Shown: positions 35,756 to 43,857 of the stretch, piece by piece
How the letters are laid out: the number at the start of each line of letters is the position of its first letter
Numbering within the stretch: the stretch's first letter is position 1
Source: Kitasatospora albolonga
GTDB taxonomy: Bacteria; Actinomycetota; Actinomycetes; Streptomycetales; Streptomycetaceae
Assembly (NCBI GenBank): GCA_002082585.1
Contig: CP020563.1
Location: 2,474,001 to 2,538,000 of the forward strand
Direction: 5' to 3'
DNA: 64,000 nt
Position numbers and translations under genes: made by a program
The notes under the pieces: generated by a model
The model's input: the letters and a program-made list of their open reading frames with translations, nothing else
Told to the model about the DNA's origin: nothing
The model's database searches: none

Positions 35756-37362
35756 TCACCACCCTCGCCCGGCTGGAGGCGGTGGACTCCGGTCGCGCCC
35801 AGCCGCTGGCGACCGTCCGCCACCGCCATCTCACCGACCGCCCGCTGGTCCTGGTCCCGCTCACCACCGCCGGGGAGGCCGGGGCCCCGCTCGGCGCCCT
35901 GGTCGGCACGGACCGCGAGCGGCCCCGGCTGCTGGCCGTCGCCCAGCCGCGCGACCGGGACCTGCGGTTCGCGTTCCTCGCCGAGCTGGCGGAGGCGGTC
36001 CTTCCGCACATTGAGGCGTACGCGGACGTGGTCGAGCCCGCCGAGCGCAACGAGACCGACCCGGCCACCGGCAAGAAGACCAAGGTCGAGGTCGAGCTGT
36101 GCGCGGACGCCCCGCAGCTGATCGTGCCGAGCCGGGCGGGCATCGAGTTCGTGCGGCTGCTGGGCCGGTCGATGCGGTTCCGCCGGACCGCCGATGACGA
36201 CCCGGAGACGCCGTATCCCGCCCCGGCGCGCGTCCCCCTGCTAGGCCGCTGGCTCACGCACTACGGGGAGCGGGCGCGGGTGCCCGGCTCCTGCTTGCTG
36301 CTCGCCGCCACGGACCTGCTGAACCGGCACTGGGCGACCGGCCAGAGCAGCCTGGAGGACCAGCACCTGGGGGCGCTGCTGGCCTGGATCGGCCCGCCGC
36401 GGGACACGAGCGGCGCGGAGGCCGCCCTCGCCGCCGAGCTCGCCCGGGACGCGGACGGCCAGCTCCGCTGCCCGCCCGCCGGGCCCGCCACCGACCCGGC
36501 CTTCGACAACGGGCTCCTGGCCCCCGCGATCGAGCGGTACGACCGGGCCCGGCAGGCGCTCGCGGCGGCCGAGGACGGGCTCGCGGCCGACGAGCGCCTC
36601 GGCGGGCTGAGCGGCGCCGAGCGGGAGATCCGGTCGCTACTGGCCGCGGTGATGCTGCCGACCTGGGACAAGGTGTGGCAGGGGCTCGACCTGCTGCGGG
36701 AGCTGCCCGAGGGGTCCCGGGCCGAGGACCGCTGGACCCGGGACCGCTGGTCGTTCACCGCCCACCGGGACCGGGTGCGCTCCGGCGAGCCGCCGCAGCC
36801 GCGGCGCGACGACGCGGTGACGGCCGCGCAGAAGCTGGCCTCCCGGGAGACCGCCCAGGCCCAGCTGGAGGCCCAGGAGGCGCTGGACGATCCGCTGGTG
36901 CTGGCCGGGCGGCGGCTGGCGGGCGAGGCGTTCCTGGCGGACGTGACCGGCGTCGAGATGGCGTACACGGAGTCCAGGCGTCCGTCCCCGCGCCCGCTGG
37001 TCACCCTCCGCACGGACGAGCGGCCGCATCTGGGCGAGCGGACCAAGGTGTACCGCTCGCTGGACGGCAAGCCGCAGACGGCCGAGTTCGTCCGGGCCGA
37101 GCAGGAGGAGGGCCCGGGCGGCGAGATCCTGATCGTGCTGCGGATCATGGACCGGATGGGCCGGGGCAAGGAGCCCGCGCCCGGTTCGCTGCCGGAGCCG
37201 GGCGAGCGGATCGCCTGGACCCTGTTCGAGCACGACCAGCGCGGCGGCCCGAAGCTCCCCGACCCGGAAGAGACCCCGTGGACCCACGGCGGCCCGCCGG
37301 GCGCGGACGCCGCCCTGCGCGCGGAGCACCCCGACCCCGTCACCCCGGAGGACCTGCTGTGA
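35746..37362 (+). CDS. Unknown 538-residue protein, middle gene of the nuclease-helicase operon
   Basis: I recognise no named family for the whole protein. The N-terminal 120 residues are alpha/beta with LVLVPLTTAG and ELAEAVLPHIEAY; a helical, acidic middle follows (AAAEDGLAADERL...). A C-terminal beta-rich part (about 380-490) contains PLVTLRTDERPHLGERTKVY and AEFVRAEQ...ILIVLRIMD, which resembles the beta-barrel placed before the motor in UPF1/Dna2 helicases. It would thus bridge the nuclease and motor subunits of a split enzyme. The ATG at 35746 has GGAGGAGG about 7 nt upstream and overlaps the nuclease gene by 10 bp; its stop overlaps the helicase start. The beta-barrel reading is an inference needing structure prediction. 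Confidence 0.75.
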   Translation: MSLITTLARLEAVDSGRAQPLATVRHRHLTDRPLVLVPLTTAGEAGAPLGALVGTDRERPRLLAVAQPRDRDLRFAFLAELAEAVLPHIEAYADVVEPAERNETDPATGKKTKVEVELCADAPQLIVPSRAGIEFVRLLGRSMRFRRTADDDPETPYPAPARVPLLGRWLTHYGERARVPGSCLLLAATDLLNRHWATGQSSLEDQHLGALLAWIGPPRDTSGAEAALAAELARDADGQLRCPPAGPATDPAFDNGLLAPAIERYDRARQALAAAEDGLAADERLGGLSGAEREIRSLLAAVMLPTWDKVWQGLDLLRELPEGSRAEDRWTRDRWSFTAHRDRVRSGEPPQPRRDDAVTAAQKLASRETAQAQLEAQEALDDPLVLAGRRLAGEAFLADVTGVEMAYTESRRPSPRPLVTLRTDERPHLGERTKVYRSLDGKPQTAEFVRAEQEEGPGGEILIVLRIMDRMGRGKEPAPGSLPEPGERIAWTLFEHDQRGGPKLPDPEETPWTHGGPPGADAALRAEHPDPVTPEDLL

Positions 37363-38702
37363 CCGTCGTGTTCGATCCCGGTGCGGAGGCGGCGCGGGCG
37401 ACCGGCGCGATCCTCGACGACACCCTGCGCGGCTCCGCCCGGGGCATCGTCGTGGACTCCCCGCCCGGCGCCGGGAAGTCGACCCTGGTGGTGCGGGCGG
37501 CCCTGGAGCTGGCCGCCGCCGGGCACCCGCTGATGGTGGTCGCGCAGACCAACGCGCAGGTCGACGACCTGGTGGTGCGGCTCGCAGAGAAGGAGCCGGA
37601 GCTTCCGGTGGGGCGGCTGCACAGCAGCGACTCCGACCCGTACGACAAGGTGCTGGACGGCCTCGACAACGTACGGAAGTCGGCGAAGGCGGCGGATCTG
37701 GCCGGGCTCGACATCGTGATCTCGACGGCCGCGAAGTGGGCGCACGTGAAGAACGTGGAGCCGTGGGGGCACGCGATCGTGGACGAGGCGTACCAGATGC
37801 GGTCCGACGCGCTGCTGGCCGTGGCCGGGCTGTTCGAGCGGGCGCTGTTCGTCGGGGACCCGGGGCAGCTGGACCCGTTCTCGATCGTCGGCGCGGACCA
37901 GTGGGCGGGGCTGAGCTACGACCCGTCGGCGAGCGCGGTCTCCACGCTGCTCGCGCACAACCCGGAGCTGCCGCAGCACCGGCTGCCGGTCTCCTGGCGG
38001 CTCCCGGCCTCGGCGGCACCGCTGGTGTCGGACGCGTTCTACCCGTACACCCCGTTCCGCAGCGGTACGGGCCACGGGGACCGGCGGCTCTCCTTCGGGG
38101 TGGCCTCGGACGGTTCGGGCCCGGACCGGGTGCTGGACGAGGCGGCCGAGGCCGGGTGGGGGCTGCTGGAGCTGCCGGCCCGGCACACCCCGCGTACGGA
38201 CCCCGAGGCGGTACGGGCGGTGGCGCTGGTGGTCCGCCGACTGCTGGACCGGGGCGGCGTCGCCACCAGCGAGCGGGCGGAGGAGCCCGTTCCGGTGACG
38301 GCGGACCGGGTGGCGGTCGGCACGGCCCACCGCGACCAGGCGGCGGCGGTGCGGGCGGCCCTCGCGGAGCTGGGCGTCACGGGGGTCGCGGTGGACACGG
38401 CGAACCGCCTCCAGGGCCGCGAGTTCGACGTCACGGTGGTCCTGCACCCGCTGTCGGGCCGCCCCGACGCCACCGCGTTCCACCTGGAGACGGGCCGCCT
38501 GTGCGTGCTGGCCTCCCGCCACCGCCACGCGTGCGTCGTGGTGTGCCGGGAAGGGGTGGCGGACCTGCTGGACGAGCACCCGTCCACGGAGCCGGTCCAG
38601 CTCGGCGTCACGGTGAAGTTCCCCGACGGCTGGGAGGCGAACCACGCGGTCCTGGCCCACCTCGCGGAGCACCGGGTGCGGTGGAAGCCCCCGGCCTCCT
38701 GA
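37359..38702 (+). CDS. SF1B helicase, Dna2/UPF1-like motor
   Basis: The 447-residue ATPase carries the SF1 motifs in order. Motif I is PPGAGKST (35-42), Ia QTNAQVDDL (63-71), II IVDEAYQM (DEAYQ 142-146) and III FVGDPGQLDPF (164-174). IV is VSWRLP (211-216), V NRLQGREFDVTVV (349-361) and VI VLASRHRHACVVV (383-395). DEAxQ and QGRE are marks of the UPF1/Dna2 branch, which moves 5' to 3'. The motor is compact and lacks the accessory domains of full Dna2, consistent with the preceding genes supplying nuclease and barrel. The GTG start overlaps the previous stop (GTGA), so stoichiometric production is likely. Confidence 0.85.
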   Translation: MTVVFDPGAEAARATGAILDDTLRGSARGIVVDSPPGAGKSTLVVRAALELAAAGHPLMVVAQTNAQVDDLVVRLAEKEPELPVGRLHSSDSDPYDKVLDGLDNVRKSAKAADLAGLDIVISTAAKWAHVKNVEPWGHAIVDEAYQMRSDALLAVAGLFERALFVGDPGQLDPFSIVGADQWAGLSYDPSASAVSTLLAHNPELPQHRLPVSWRLPASAAPLVSDAFYPYTPFRSGTGHGDRRLSFGVASDGSGPDRVLDEAAEAGWGLLELPARHTPRTDPEAVRAVALVVRRLLDRGGVATSERAEEPVPVTADRVAVGTAHRDQAAAVRAALAELGVTGVAVDTANRLQGREFDVTVVLHPLSGRPDATAFHLETGRLCVLASRHRHACVVVCREGVADLLDEHPSTEPVQLGVTVKFPDGWEANHAVLAHLAEHRVRWKPPAS

Positions 38703-38730
38703 GGTCCGTGGCCCGCTGAGGCCCGTGGGC

Positions 38731-38790
38731 CCCTGAGCTCCGGGTCCCTCAGCTCCGGGTCCCTGAGCTCCGGGTCCCTGAGGTCCGTGG
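38731..38790. repeat. Four tandem 15-bp repeats after the helicase gene
   Basis: CCCTGAGCTCCGGGT at 38731 and 38761, CCCTCAGCTCCGGGT at 38746 and a degenerate copy at 38776. Related GAGGTCCGTGGCCC sequences flank both sides. There are no spacers, so this is not a CRISPR array; each unit contains the palindromic core GAGCTC. Confidence 0.8.
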
Positions 38791-38854
38791 CCCTCTTGCG
38801 CGGGGTTGGACAATGGAGGGTGGCCGTCCGGGCCGCCCGAGGGAGGAACAGCAC

Positions 38855-39196
38855 ATGACACAGTCCGAGCGGAACGAACGGCAGCGGCTGCGCCCCGCGC
38901 CGCTGCTCTTCGAGCCGTCTCAGGCGGCGGCCGATCCGGAGCACTTCTTCGACCTGGAGTCGATGGAGGACCCCCGTGAGCTGCTGGCCCGCGCGACCGA
39001 GCTGACGCAGGCGTTCCGCGCCGCCACGGACCGGTCGGTGGAGTTCCAGGCGATAGCGGCGGCGCAGCTCGCCGATCCGAGCCGGTTCGACCGGCTGACG
39101 GCGGCGGATGTCGCGGAGCGCGCGGAGTGGACCGAGGACTACGCGAAGAAGATGATCGAGTTCGGGCGGTCCCTGCTGGACGCCTCCAACGCCTGA
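38855..39196 (+). CDS. Small helical protein of unknown function
   Basis: A 113-residue protein with a clear ribosome site (GAGGAA) before the ATG at 38855. The N-terminal third is polar (QRLRPAPLLFEPSQAAADPEHFFDL). The rest is amphipathic helix: PRELLARATELTQAFRAATDRSVEFQAIAAAQLADP and then AERAEWTEDYAKKMIEFGRSLLDA. The pattern suggests a helical bundle or a small partner protein. I recognise no family. It lies 152 bp after the helicase gene on the same strand, separated by a tandem repeat, so membership of the same functional unit is possible but unproven. Confidence 0.7.
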   Translation: MTQSERNERQRLRPAPLLFEPSQAAADPEHFFDLESMEDPRELLARATELTQAFRAATDRSVEFQAIAAAQLADPSRFDRLTAADVAERAEWTEDYAKKMIEFGRSLLDASNA

Positions 39197-39434
39197 CACC
39201 TCCCGCGCCTCCCGCCGCCCGGTCGCCCGGTCGCCCCAGGACAGCAGCCGGGGCGGAGCCGGGCGGAGTGGGGCCGGAAGCGAACCGGAGCCGGGCCGGA
39301 GGTGCGGTCCCCAGGCCGGAGGTCAGGTCCGGTGGCATATTCCGGCGGGCAAGATACCCCCTCCGCTCCTACCGTGTCCCGGATTCCAGCAACTCTGGGA
39401 ATCCTTTCCGTCACTCCCGGTAGACCTTTCCTCC

Positions 39435-40109
39435 ATGAGCGCTTGGCTGAAAGACGAAACGACCCTGCAGGCCGGCGGAGCCGCGCCCCACGCCGTCGAC
39501 ATCTTCGCCCTGCTGCGGGACCAGACCGGGGCGCAGGCCGCCCAGGTGACCGCCGCCGGTGCCGCCTGGCTGGCGGGAGCCGCCGCCTACCCGCGCTCCA
39601 CGCTCGCGCAGTGGCAGGAGCGCCCGGCCTCCCCCGGGGTGCTGCCGTGCGGCACCCAGTTCGACGTGGTCAACGTGCCCGCGCTGTTCGGGCGGCGGAT
39701 GCTGGAGCGGCTCTGGGCCGAGGGCCCCGGCACCGGTCCCGTCGCCGTGCACCGGGGCCGGATGCTGCTCTTCGCCTCCCCCGGAACGGCCCAGCGACTG
39801 CCCTCGCTGCTGGCCTGGGAGGAGTGGGGCTCGGGCGGCGGCGGGCCCACCCGCACCCCTCCCCCGCTGCTCTGTCACGGCACCGGCGACGCCGTGACCG
39901 TACCGCCCCTGACCTGCCCGTCCGGTGGTTCCGGGCCGCGCTGGCTGGTGGCGCCCGACACCCGCAACCCGTGGCTGCCCGGGCCCGACGTGCTGCTCTG
40001 GGCGTGTGTGCGGGTGAGCCGGTCGGCGACGTCCCACGGGTCGGGGCATTCGATTTTTCCTCGGGCGGATCAGGGTGCTAATGTCTACGACGTCAGCAGG
40101 CGCCGTTAG
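39435..40109 (+). CDS. Prim-pol-like protein (bifunctional primase/polymerase N-terminal family), possibly inactive
   Basis: The 224-residue protein resembles the short Streptomyces proteins annotated as bifunctional DNA primase/polymerase N-terminal domain. It has GAAWLAGAAAYPRSTLAQW, LPCGTQFDVVNVPALFGRRML and a W-L-V-A-P-D-T-R-N-P-W-L-P-G-P-D-V end. Active prim-pols need two metal-binding Asp in a D-x-D motif; here the site reads FDVVNV, so the second Asp is missing and activity is doubtful. The last 27 residues (from ATSHGSGHSIFP) lack family character. The stop codon lies 10 bases inside the tRNA-Lys gene at 40100, so the reading frame crosses the tRNA promoter. A true shorter form or recent loss of an earlier stop is possible. 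Confidence 0.7.
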   Translation: MSAWLKDETTLQAGGAAPHAVDIFALLRDQTGAQAAQVTAAGAAWLAGAAAYPRSTLAQWQERPASPGVLPCGTQFDVVNVPALFGRRMLERLWAEGPGTGPVAVHRGRMLLFASPGTAQRLPSLLAWEEWGSGGGGPTRTPPPLLCHGTGDAVTVPPLTCPSGGSGPRWLVAPDTRNPWLPGPDVLLWACVRVSRSATSHGSGHSIFPRADQGANVYDVSRRR

Positions 40110-40173
40110 CTCAGTTGGTTAGAGCAGCTGACTCTTAATCAGCGGGTCCGGGGTTCGAGTCCCTGACGGCGCA
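40100..40173 (+). tRNA. tRNA-Lys (CTT), copy 1
   Basis: Acceptor GCGCCGT pairs with ACGGCGC and the discriminator is A. The anticodon CTT is at 40134-40136 in ACTCTTAAT, and the T loop is GGGGTTCGAGTCCCT. It is identical to the copies at 52065 and 57031, including the preceding GTCAGCAG. TAATGT at 40079-40084 is a candidate -10. CCA is not encoded. Confidence 0.97.
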
Positions 40174-40179
40174 CCGACG

Positions 40180-40213
40180 GAAGAAGCCCCTCGCGCAAGC
40201 GGGGGGCTTCTTC
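40180..40213. terminator. Hairpin terminator after tRNA-Lys copy 1
   Basis: Perfect 11-bp inverted repeat GAAGAAGCCCC / GGGGCTTCTTC, 6 bp after the tRNA. The convergent protease gene ends at 40250, so it may act on both strands. Confidence 0.8.
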
Positions 40214-40249
40214 GTGTGCGCGGAGCGCCGTACGGCAGGGGCCGGGGCT

Positions 40250-41503
40250 TCAGACGCCGGCGGTGATCCGGACCGTCCAGGAGCCGGACGGGGTGCGGTC
40301 GGCCACCTCCACGCGGATGCGCTCGCCCGGCACGGTGAAGGTCTCGCCCTCCCCGAGCGGGGCGTCGGCAAGCGGCGGGTAGACCGAGCGGTCCCAGCAG
40401 GCTCCGGTCTCCGGGTGGGTGTCCACCACCTCGACCGGGCCGCCGCCGGAGGCCGTCTCGTTGCGGACCCGGTAGATCAGGATGCCCTCGGTGCAGGTCC
40501 CCCGGTCGTTCCCGGTGGCGCCGCGGGCCTCGATGGCGAGGACGCTGTTCCCGCCGGTACGGACGACGGCGAGCCGCGTCCCGATCGACCCGCCGGGCAC
40601 GGGGGCGGCGGCGACCGGCTCCAGGGTGAGGTCGGCCGAGCCCTGGACGCAGACGACCTGGGCCCCGTCCAGCCAGCCGAGCTTCCACTTGTGCCAGCCG
40701 AAGAGGTCCGGGGCCAGGCCGAACTGGCTGCCCATGACGTCCCAGTCGCCGACGTACGTGTCCCAGTCGCCCTTGCCGTCGGTGGGCCGGTGGTAGAGGT
40801 CGGCCAGGTCGAAGACGTGCCCGGTCTCGTGGGCGAGGACGTTGCGGTCGGGCGGGTGCTGTTCGAAGACGGTGACGACGCGCCGGATGTCGGTGCCGTC
40901 GGCGCGCAGCGGGCGCTCGAAGTTGACGACCTTGGTGGCGTCGGAGTCGACGCCGGGGGCGTCCGGGTCGGCGACCAGGTAGACGATGTCGTACGCGGAG
41001 AAGTCGATGTCCCGGTCGGCGGCGGCGATGGCGTCGCGCAGGTAGGCGGTGCGCCGCTCGGCGCCCCAGTCGCGCTCTATGGCGTACCAGGTGGAGGCGC
41101 GGGGCATCTGGGTCCAGGTCCGCTGCGGGTGGGGGCGCAGGGTGAAGCGCCCGTAACTGGCCCGCTCGAAGAACCGGGTGGTCGAGGGGAAGTGGTCGGC
41201 GGCCAGCACCTCGGGGGTGAGCACGGGCTCGAAGTCCGGGAACGACAGGAAGATCATGACCGCGTCGAGGCTGCGGTCGGGGCGGGGGTAGGCCCCGTTC
41301 CAGTCGTCCAGGCCGAGCGAGTGGTGCGCCGAGGTGCGGGGCAGCGCGCACGGGGTCGCGTCGCGCGCGGCGGCCACGGCGGGGCCCGCGACGAGGGAGG
41401 TGGCGGCGAGCGCGAGCAGCGAGGTCAGAGCGGCCGCCAGACCGCGCAGCGAGGGGCGTTCCGACGCCTCGGGTCCGGTTCCGGGTCCGGGCTCACGCTG
41501 CAC
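40250..41503 (-). CDS. Secreted M6-family metalloprotease
   Basis: The 417-residue secreted zinc protease has an N-terminal signal with a hydrophobic core at about 22-46 (LAAALTSLLALAATSLVAG) and Ala-rich cleavage region. The zinc motif is HETGH at 225-229 followed by VFDLADLY, the extended H-E-x-x-H-x-x-x-x-x-D-L of immune-inhibitor-A-like M6 peptidases. A Met-turn candidate is WDVMGSQ (near 255). The last 110 residues form a beta-rich domain. GGAGGTCGAT immediately precedes the GTG at 41503, fixing the start. It is divergent from the GGDEF/EAL gene. Confidence 0.9.
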   Translation of the reverse strand: MQREPGPGTGPEASERPSLRGLAAALTSLLALAATSLVAGPAVAAARDATPCALPRTSAHHSLGLDDWNGAYPRPDRSLDAVMIFLSFPDFEPVLTPEVLAADHFPSTTRFFERASYGRFTLRPHPQRTWTQMPRASTWYAIERDWGAERRTAYLRDAIAAADRDIDFSAYDIVYLVADPDAPGVDSDATKVVNFERPLRADGTDIRRVVTVFEQHPPDRNVLAHETGHVFDLADLYHRPTDGKGDWDTYVGDWDVMGSQFGLAPDLFGWHKWKLGWLDGAQVVCVQGSADLTLEPVAAAPVPGGSIGTRLAVVRTGGNSVLAIEARGATGNDRGTCTEGILIYRVRNETASGGGPVEVVDTHPETGACWDRSVYPPLADAPLGEGETFTVPGERIRVEVADRTPSGSWTVRITAGV

Positions 41504-41898
41504 ATCGACCTCCGGGTGGGGAAACGCGATACGTCTCGTCCACCCTGTGATGGTTTGCAGGGGTGCGCCCTGTTGTGCTGCCCCACACGGGTCACATGAG
41601 CCACATGGGTCACGGCGCCCGCCATCACACCCCACACCTTTACGGAGTGTCACCACCGGTCGGCCTGGCGACCCGATGCAACAGAAGAGCTCAGAAACCA
41701 TCAGGATCGGGCAAACCGGAAGGGCGCAGACCAGCCGTCCGCACCACCCGTGGCCGGATGCGAGCTGGAACGCCCGATGTGCCACCCTCTATGCTTCACC
41801 ACGCTTTCCCGCGTGGATCGGGCCCCTTCACGGGTTCACCACCCGGTGCCCTGTCCGACCCCACCTGTTCACGACAACCTTCACAGCGGGAGCGAGCG
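41504..41898. other. 395-bp divergent promoter region of the protease and cdgA-like genes
   Basis: No gene is seen. GGGTCAC occurs twice about 19 bp apart near 41588-41612 (spaced by ATGAGCCACAT). I looked for a BldD box, expected if this is cdgA, but found no clear match. Confidence 0.6.
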
Positions 41899-43779
41899 GT
41901 GAGCGGAACCTCCGAAGGGCCCCGGGCCCCGGCAGGCACATCCCCGGACGCCGTGCCCGCGCCGGTCACGGAGCGTCATTCGGTGGCGGCGCGTACGGTA
42001 CCGCCGAGCGCGGCGGACCCCGCCGCCACCGAGCTGCGCGACCACCGCGCCGCCTTCAACGCCGCGACCCTCCCCATGGCCGTCGTGGACGGCCGGGGAC
42101 ACGTCGTCCGGGCCAATGACGCGCTCGGTGGCCTCCTGGGCACGACGCCCGGGTCCCTCGCCGAACGGCAGGCGTCCGAGCTCGTCGACCTCGCCTCCGA
42201 CGACCGCACCTGGCACGCCTACCGCGAGGTGCTCCAGGGCCGCCGCTCCCGGTTCCGCTGCACCCGCCGCCTCAAACACCCCGACGGGCGCACCCTGTGG
42301 GCCGAGGTCACCGTCGTACCGATGACCGGGACGTCGGCGGCGGAGCCCGCGCGGGTCCTGCTGACGGTGGCGGACATCAGCGACCGGCGCGAGCTCCAGG
42401 ACCGGCTGCGCCACCTCCAGATGCACGACCCGGTGACCCGGCTGCCCAACCGGACCCTCTTCTTCGAGCGGCTCTCGGTGGCCCTGGAGACCCCGCCGTA
42501 CCAGGACGACTCGATGCTCCCCCGGCACGGCCGGATCGGCCTCGTCTACCTGGACCTGGACGGCTTCAAGGCGGTCAACGACACCCTCGGCCACCGGATC
42601 GGCGACCGGCTGCTCGCCGCCGTCGCCGGGCGGCTCACCGACTGCGCCGAGAGCGACGCGAGCCGCAACGTGGGCGGCAGCAGGCTGGTGGCGCGCATGG
42701 GCGGCGACGAGTTCGCGATCCTGGTGGAGGACTCCGGCGGTACGGAGGCCCTCACCGAACTGGCCCGCTCGGTCCTCGCCGCGCTCCAGCACCCCTTCGA
42801 CCTGGCCGGTCAGCGGCTCTCGGTCTCCGCCTCGATCGGGGTGGTGGAGCGCCCGGTGGCGGGCACCTCGCCCACCGGTCTGATGCAGGCCGCCGACACC
42901 ACGCTGTACTGGGCGAAGGCCGACGGCCGGGCCCGCTGGACCCTCTTCGACCCCGAGCGCAACGCCCACCGCATGACCCGCCAGGCCCTCTCCTCCACGC
43001 TCCGGCCCGCCGTGGAGCGCGGCGAGTTCACGCTGGAGTACCAGCCGCTGGTCGGGATGGCGGACGGGGTGGTGCGCGGGGTGGAGGCGCTGGTGCGCTG
43101 GAACCACCCGCAGTTCGGCGTGCTCTCGCCGAATCGGTTCGTCGGGATCGCCGAGGAGGACGGCTCGATCGTCCAGCTCGGCCGGTGGGTGCTGCGCACC
43201 GCGTGCCGCCAGGCGCGGCGCTGGCAGCTGGACCACCCGGACGAACCCGCGCTCTTCATCAGCGTCAACGTCGCCGTACGCCAGGTCTGGGACTCCGACC
43301 TGGTGGCGGACGTGGCGCAGATCCTCAACGAGACGGGCCTCGCCCCCGGCCTTCTCCAGCTGGAGCTGACGGAGTCGGCGGTGATGGGCTCCGGGGGCCG
43401 CCCGCTGCGGGCGCTCCAGGCGCTGAGCGACATGGGCGTACGGATCGCCATCGACGACTTCGGCACCGGGTACTCCAACCTCGCCTACCTCAGCCGGCTG
43501 CCCGTCTCCGTACTGAAGCTGGACGGGGCGTTCGTGAAGGGCTTCCGGTACGAGGACGGTACGCATCCCAGCCCCGCCGACGAGACGATCGTCGAGGCGA
43601 TGGTGCAGCTGGCCCACCGCCTGGGCCTGACCGTCACCGCGGAGTGCGTGGAGACGGCCGGGCAGGCGGAGCGGCTGCGCCGGATCGGCTGCGACACGGG
43701 GCAGGGGTGGCTGTACTCGCGGGCGGTGGCGCCGGAGCGGATCGCGGCGCTGATCACGGCCCGGCCGGGGGCGGGTTAG
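41899..43779 (+). CDS. cdgA: PAS-GGDEF-EAL c-di-GMP enzyme, CdgA-like
   Basis: The 626-residue cytoplasmic protein has a PAS domain (about 50-165, ending LTVADISDRRELQD), a GGDEF domain (about 170-350, intact GGDEF at 268-272) and an EAL domain (about 365-620, EAL at 396-398, DDFGTGYSN and a C-terminal ECVET). Both catalytic signatures are intact, so it could make and degrade c-di-GMP. In S. coelicolor the protein of this domain layout and genomic place, as I remember it, is CdgA, a BldD-controlled diguanylate cyclase whose overexpression blocks aerial development. GGGAG is about 7 nt before the GTG at 41899. There are no membrane segments. Confidence 0.85.
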   Translation: MSGTSEGPRAPAGTSPDAVPAPVTERHSVAARTVPPSAADPAATELRDHRAAFNAATLPMAVVDGRGHVVRANDALGGLLGTTPGSLAERQASELVDLASDDRTWHAYREVLQGRRSRFRCTRRLKHPDGRTLWAEVTVVPMTGTSAAEPARVLLTVADISDRRELQDRLRHLQMHDPVTRLPNRTLFFERLSVALETPPYQDDSMLPRHGRIGLVYLDLDGFKAVNDTLGHRIGDRLLAAVAGRLTDCAESDASRNVGGSRLVARMGGDEFAILVEDSGGTEALTELARSVLAALQHPFDLAGQRLSVSASIGVVERPVAGTSPTGLMQAADTTLYWAKADGRARWTLFDPERNAHRMTRQALSSTLRPAVERGEFTLEYQPLVGMADGVVRGVEALVRWNHPQFGVLSPNRFVGIAEEDGSIVQLGRWVLRTACRQARRWQLDHPDEPALFISVNVAVRQVWDSDLVADVAQILNETGLAPGLLQLELTESAVMGSGGRPLRALQALSDMGVRIAIDDFGTGYSNLAYLSRLPVSVLKLDGAFVKGFRYEDGTHPSPADETIVEAMVQLAHRLGLTVTAECVETAGQAERLRRIGCDTGQGWLYSRAVAPERIAALITARPGAG

Positions 43780-43794
43780 CCGCCGTTCGGCAGC

Positions 43795-43857
43795 CCGTAC
43801 GGATCGGGCAGCGGCCCGTACGGATCAGGAGCCGGACGGCAGCGGTCCGTACGGATC
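43795..43857. repeat. Three copies of CCGTACGGATC
   Basis: CCGTACGGATC occurs at 43795, 43816 and 43847 in the 76-bp gap between convergent genes, embedded in GGCAGCGG-type flanks. A related ACCGTACGCGTC continues into the end of the next gene (43872). Confidence 0.7.

Noticed and set aside
38731..38790. Possible CRISPR-like array
   Set aside because: Units of 15 bp are directly adjacent with no spacers and no cas genes; simple tandem repeat.
41504..41898. BldD box expected at the cdgA-like promoter
   Set aside because: No sequence matched the BldD consensus well enough; GGGTCAC repeats are not a BldD site.
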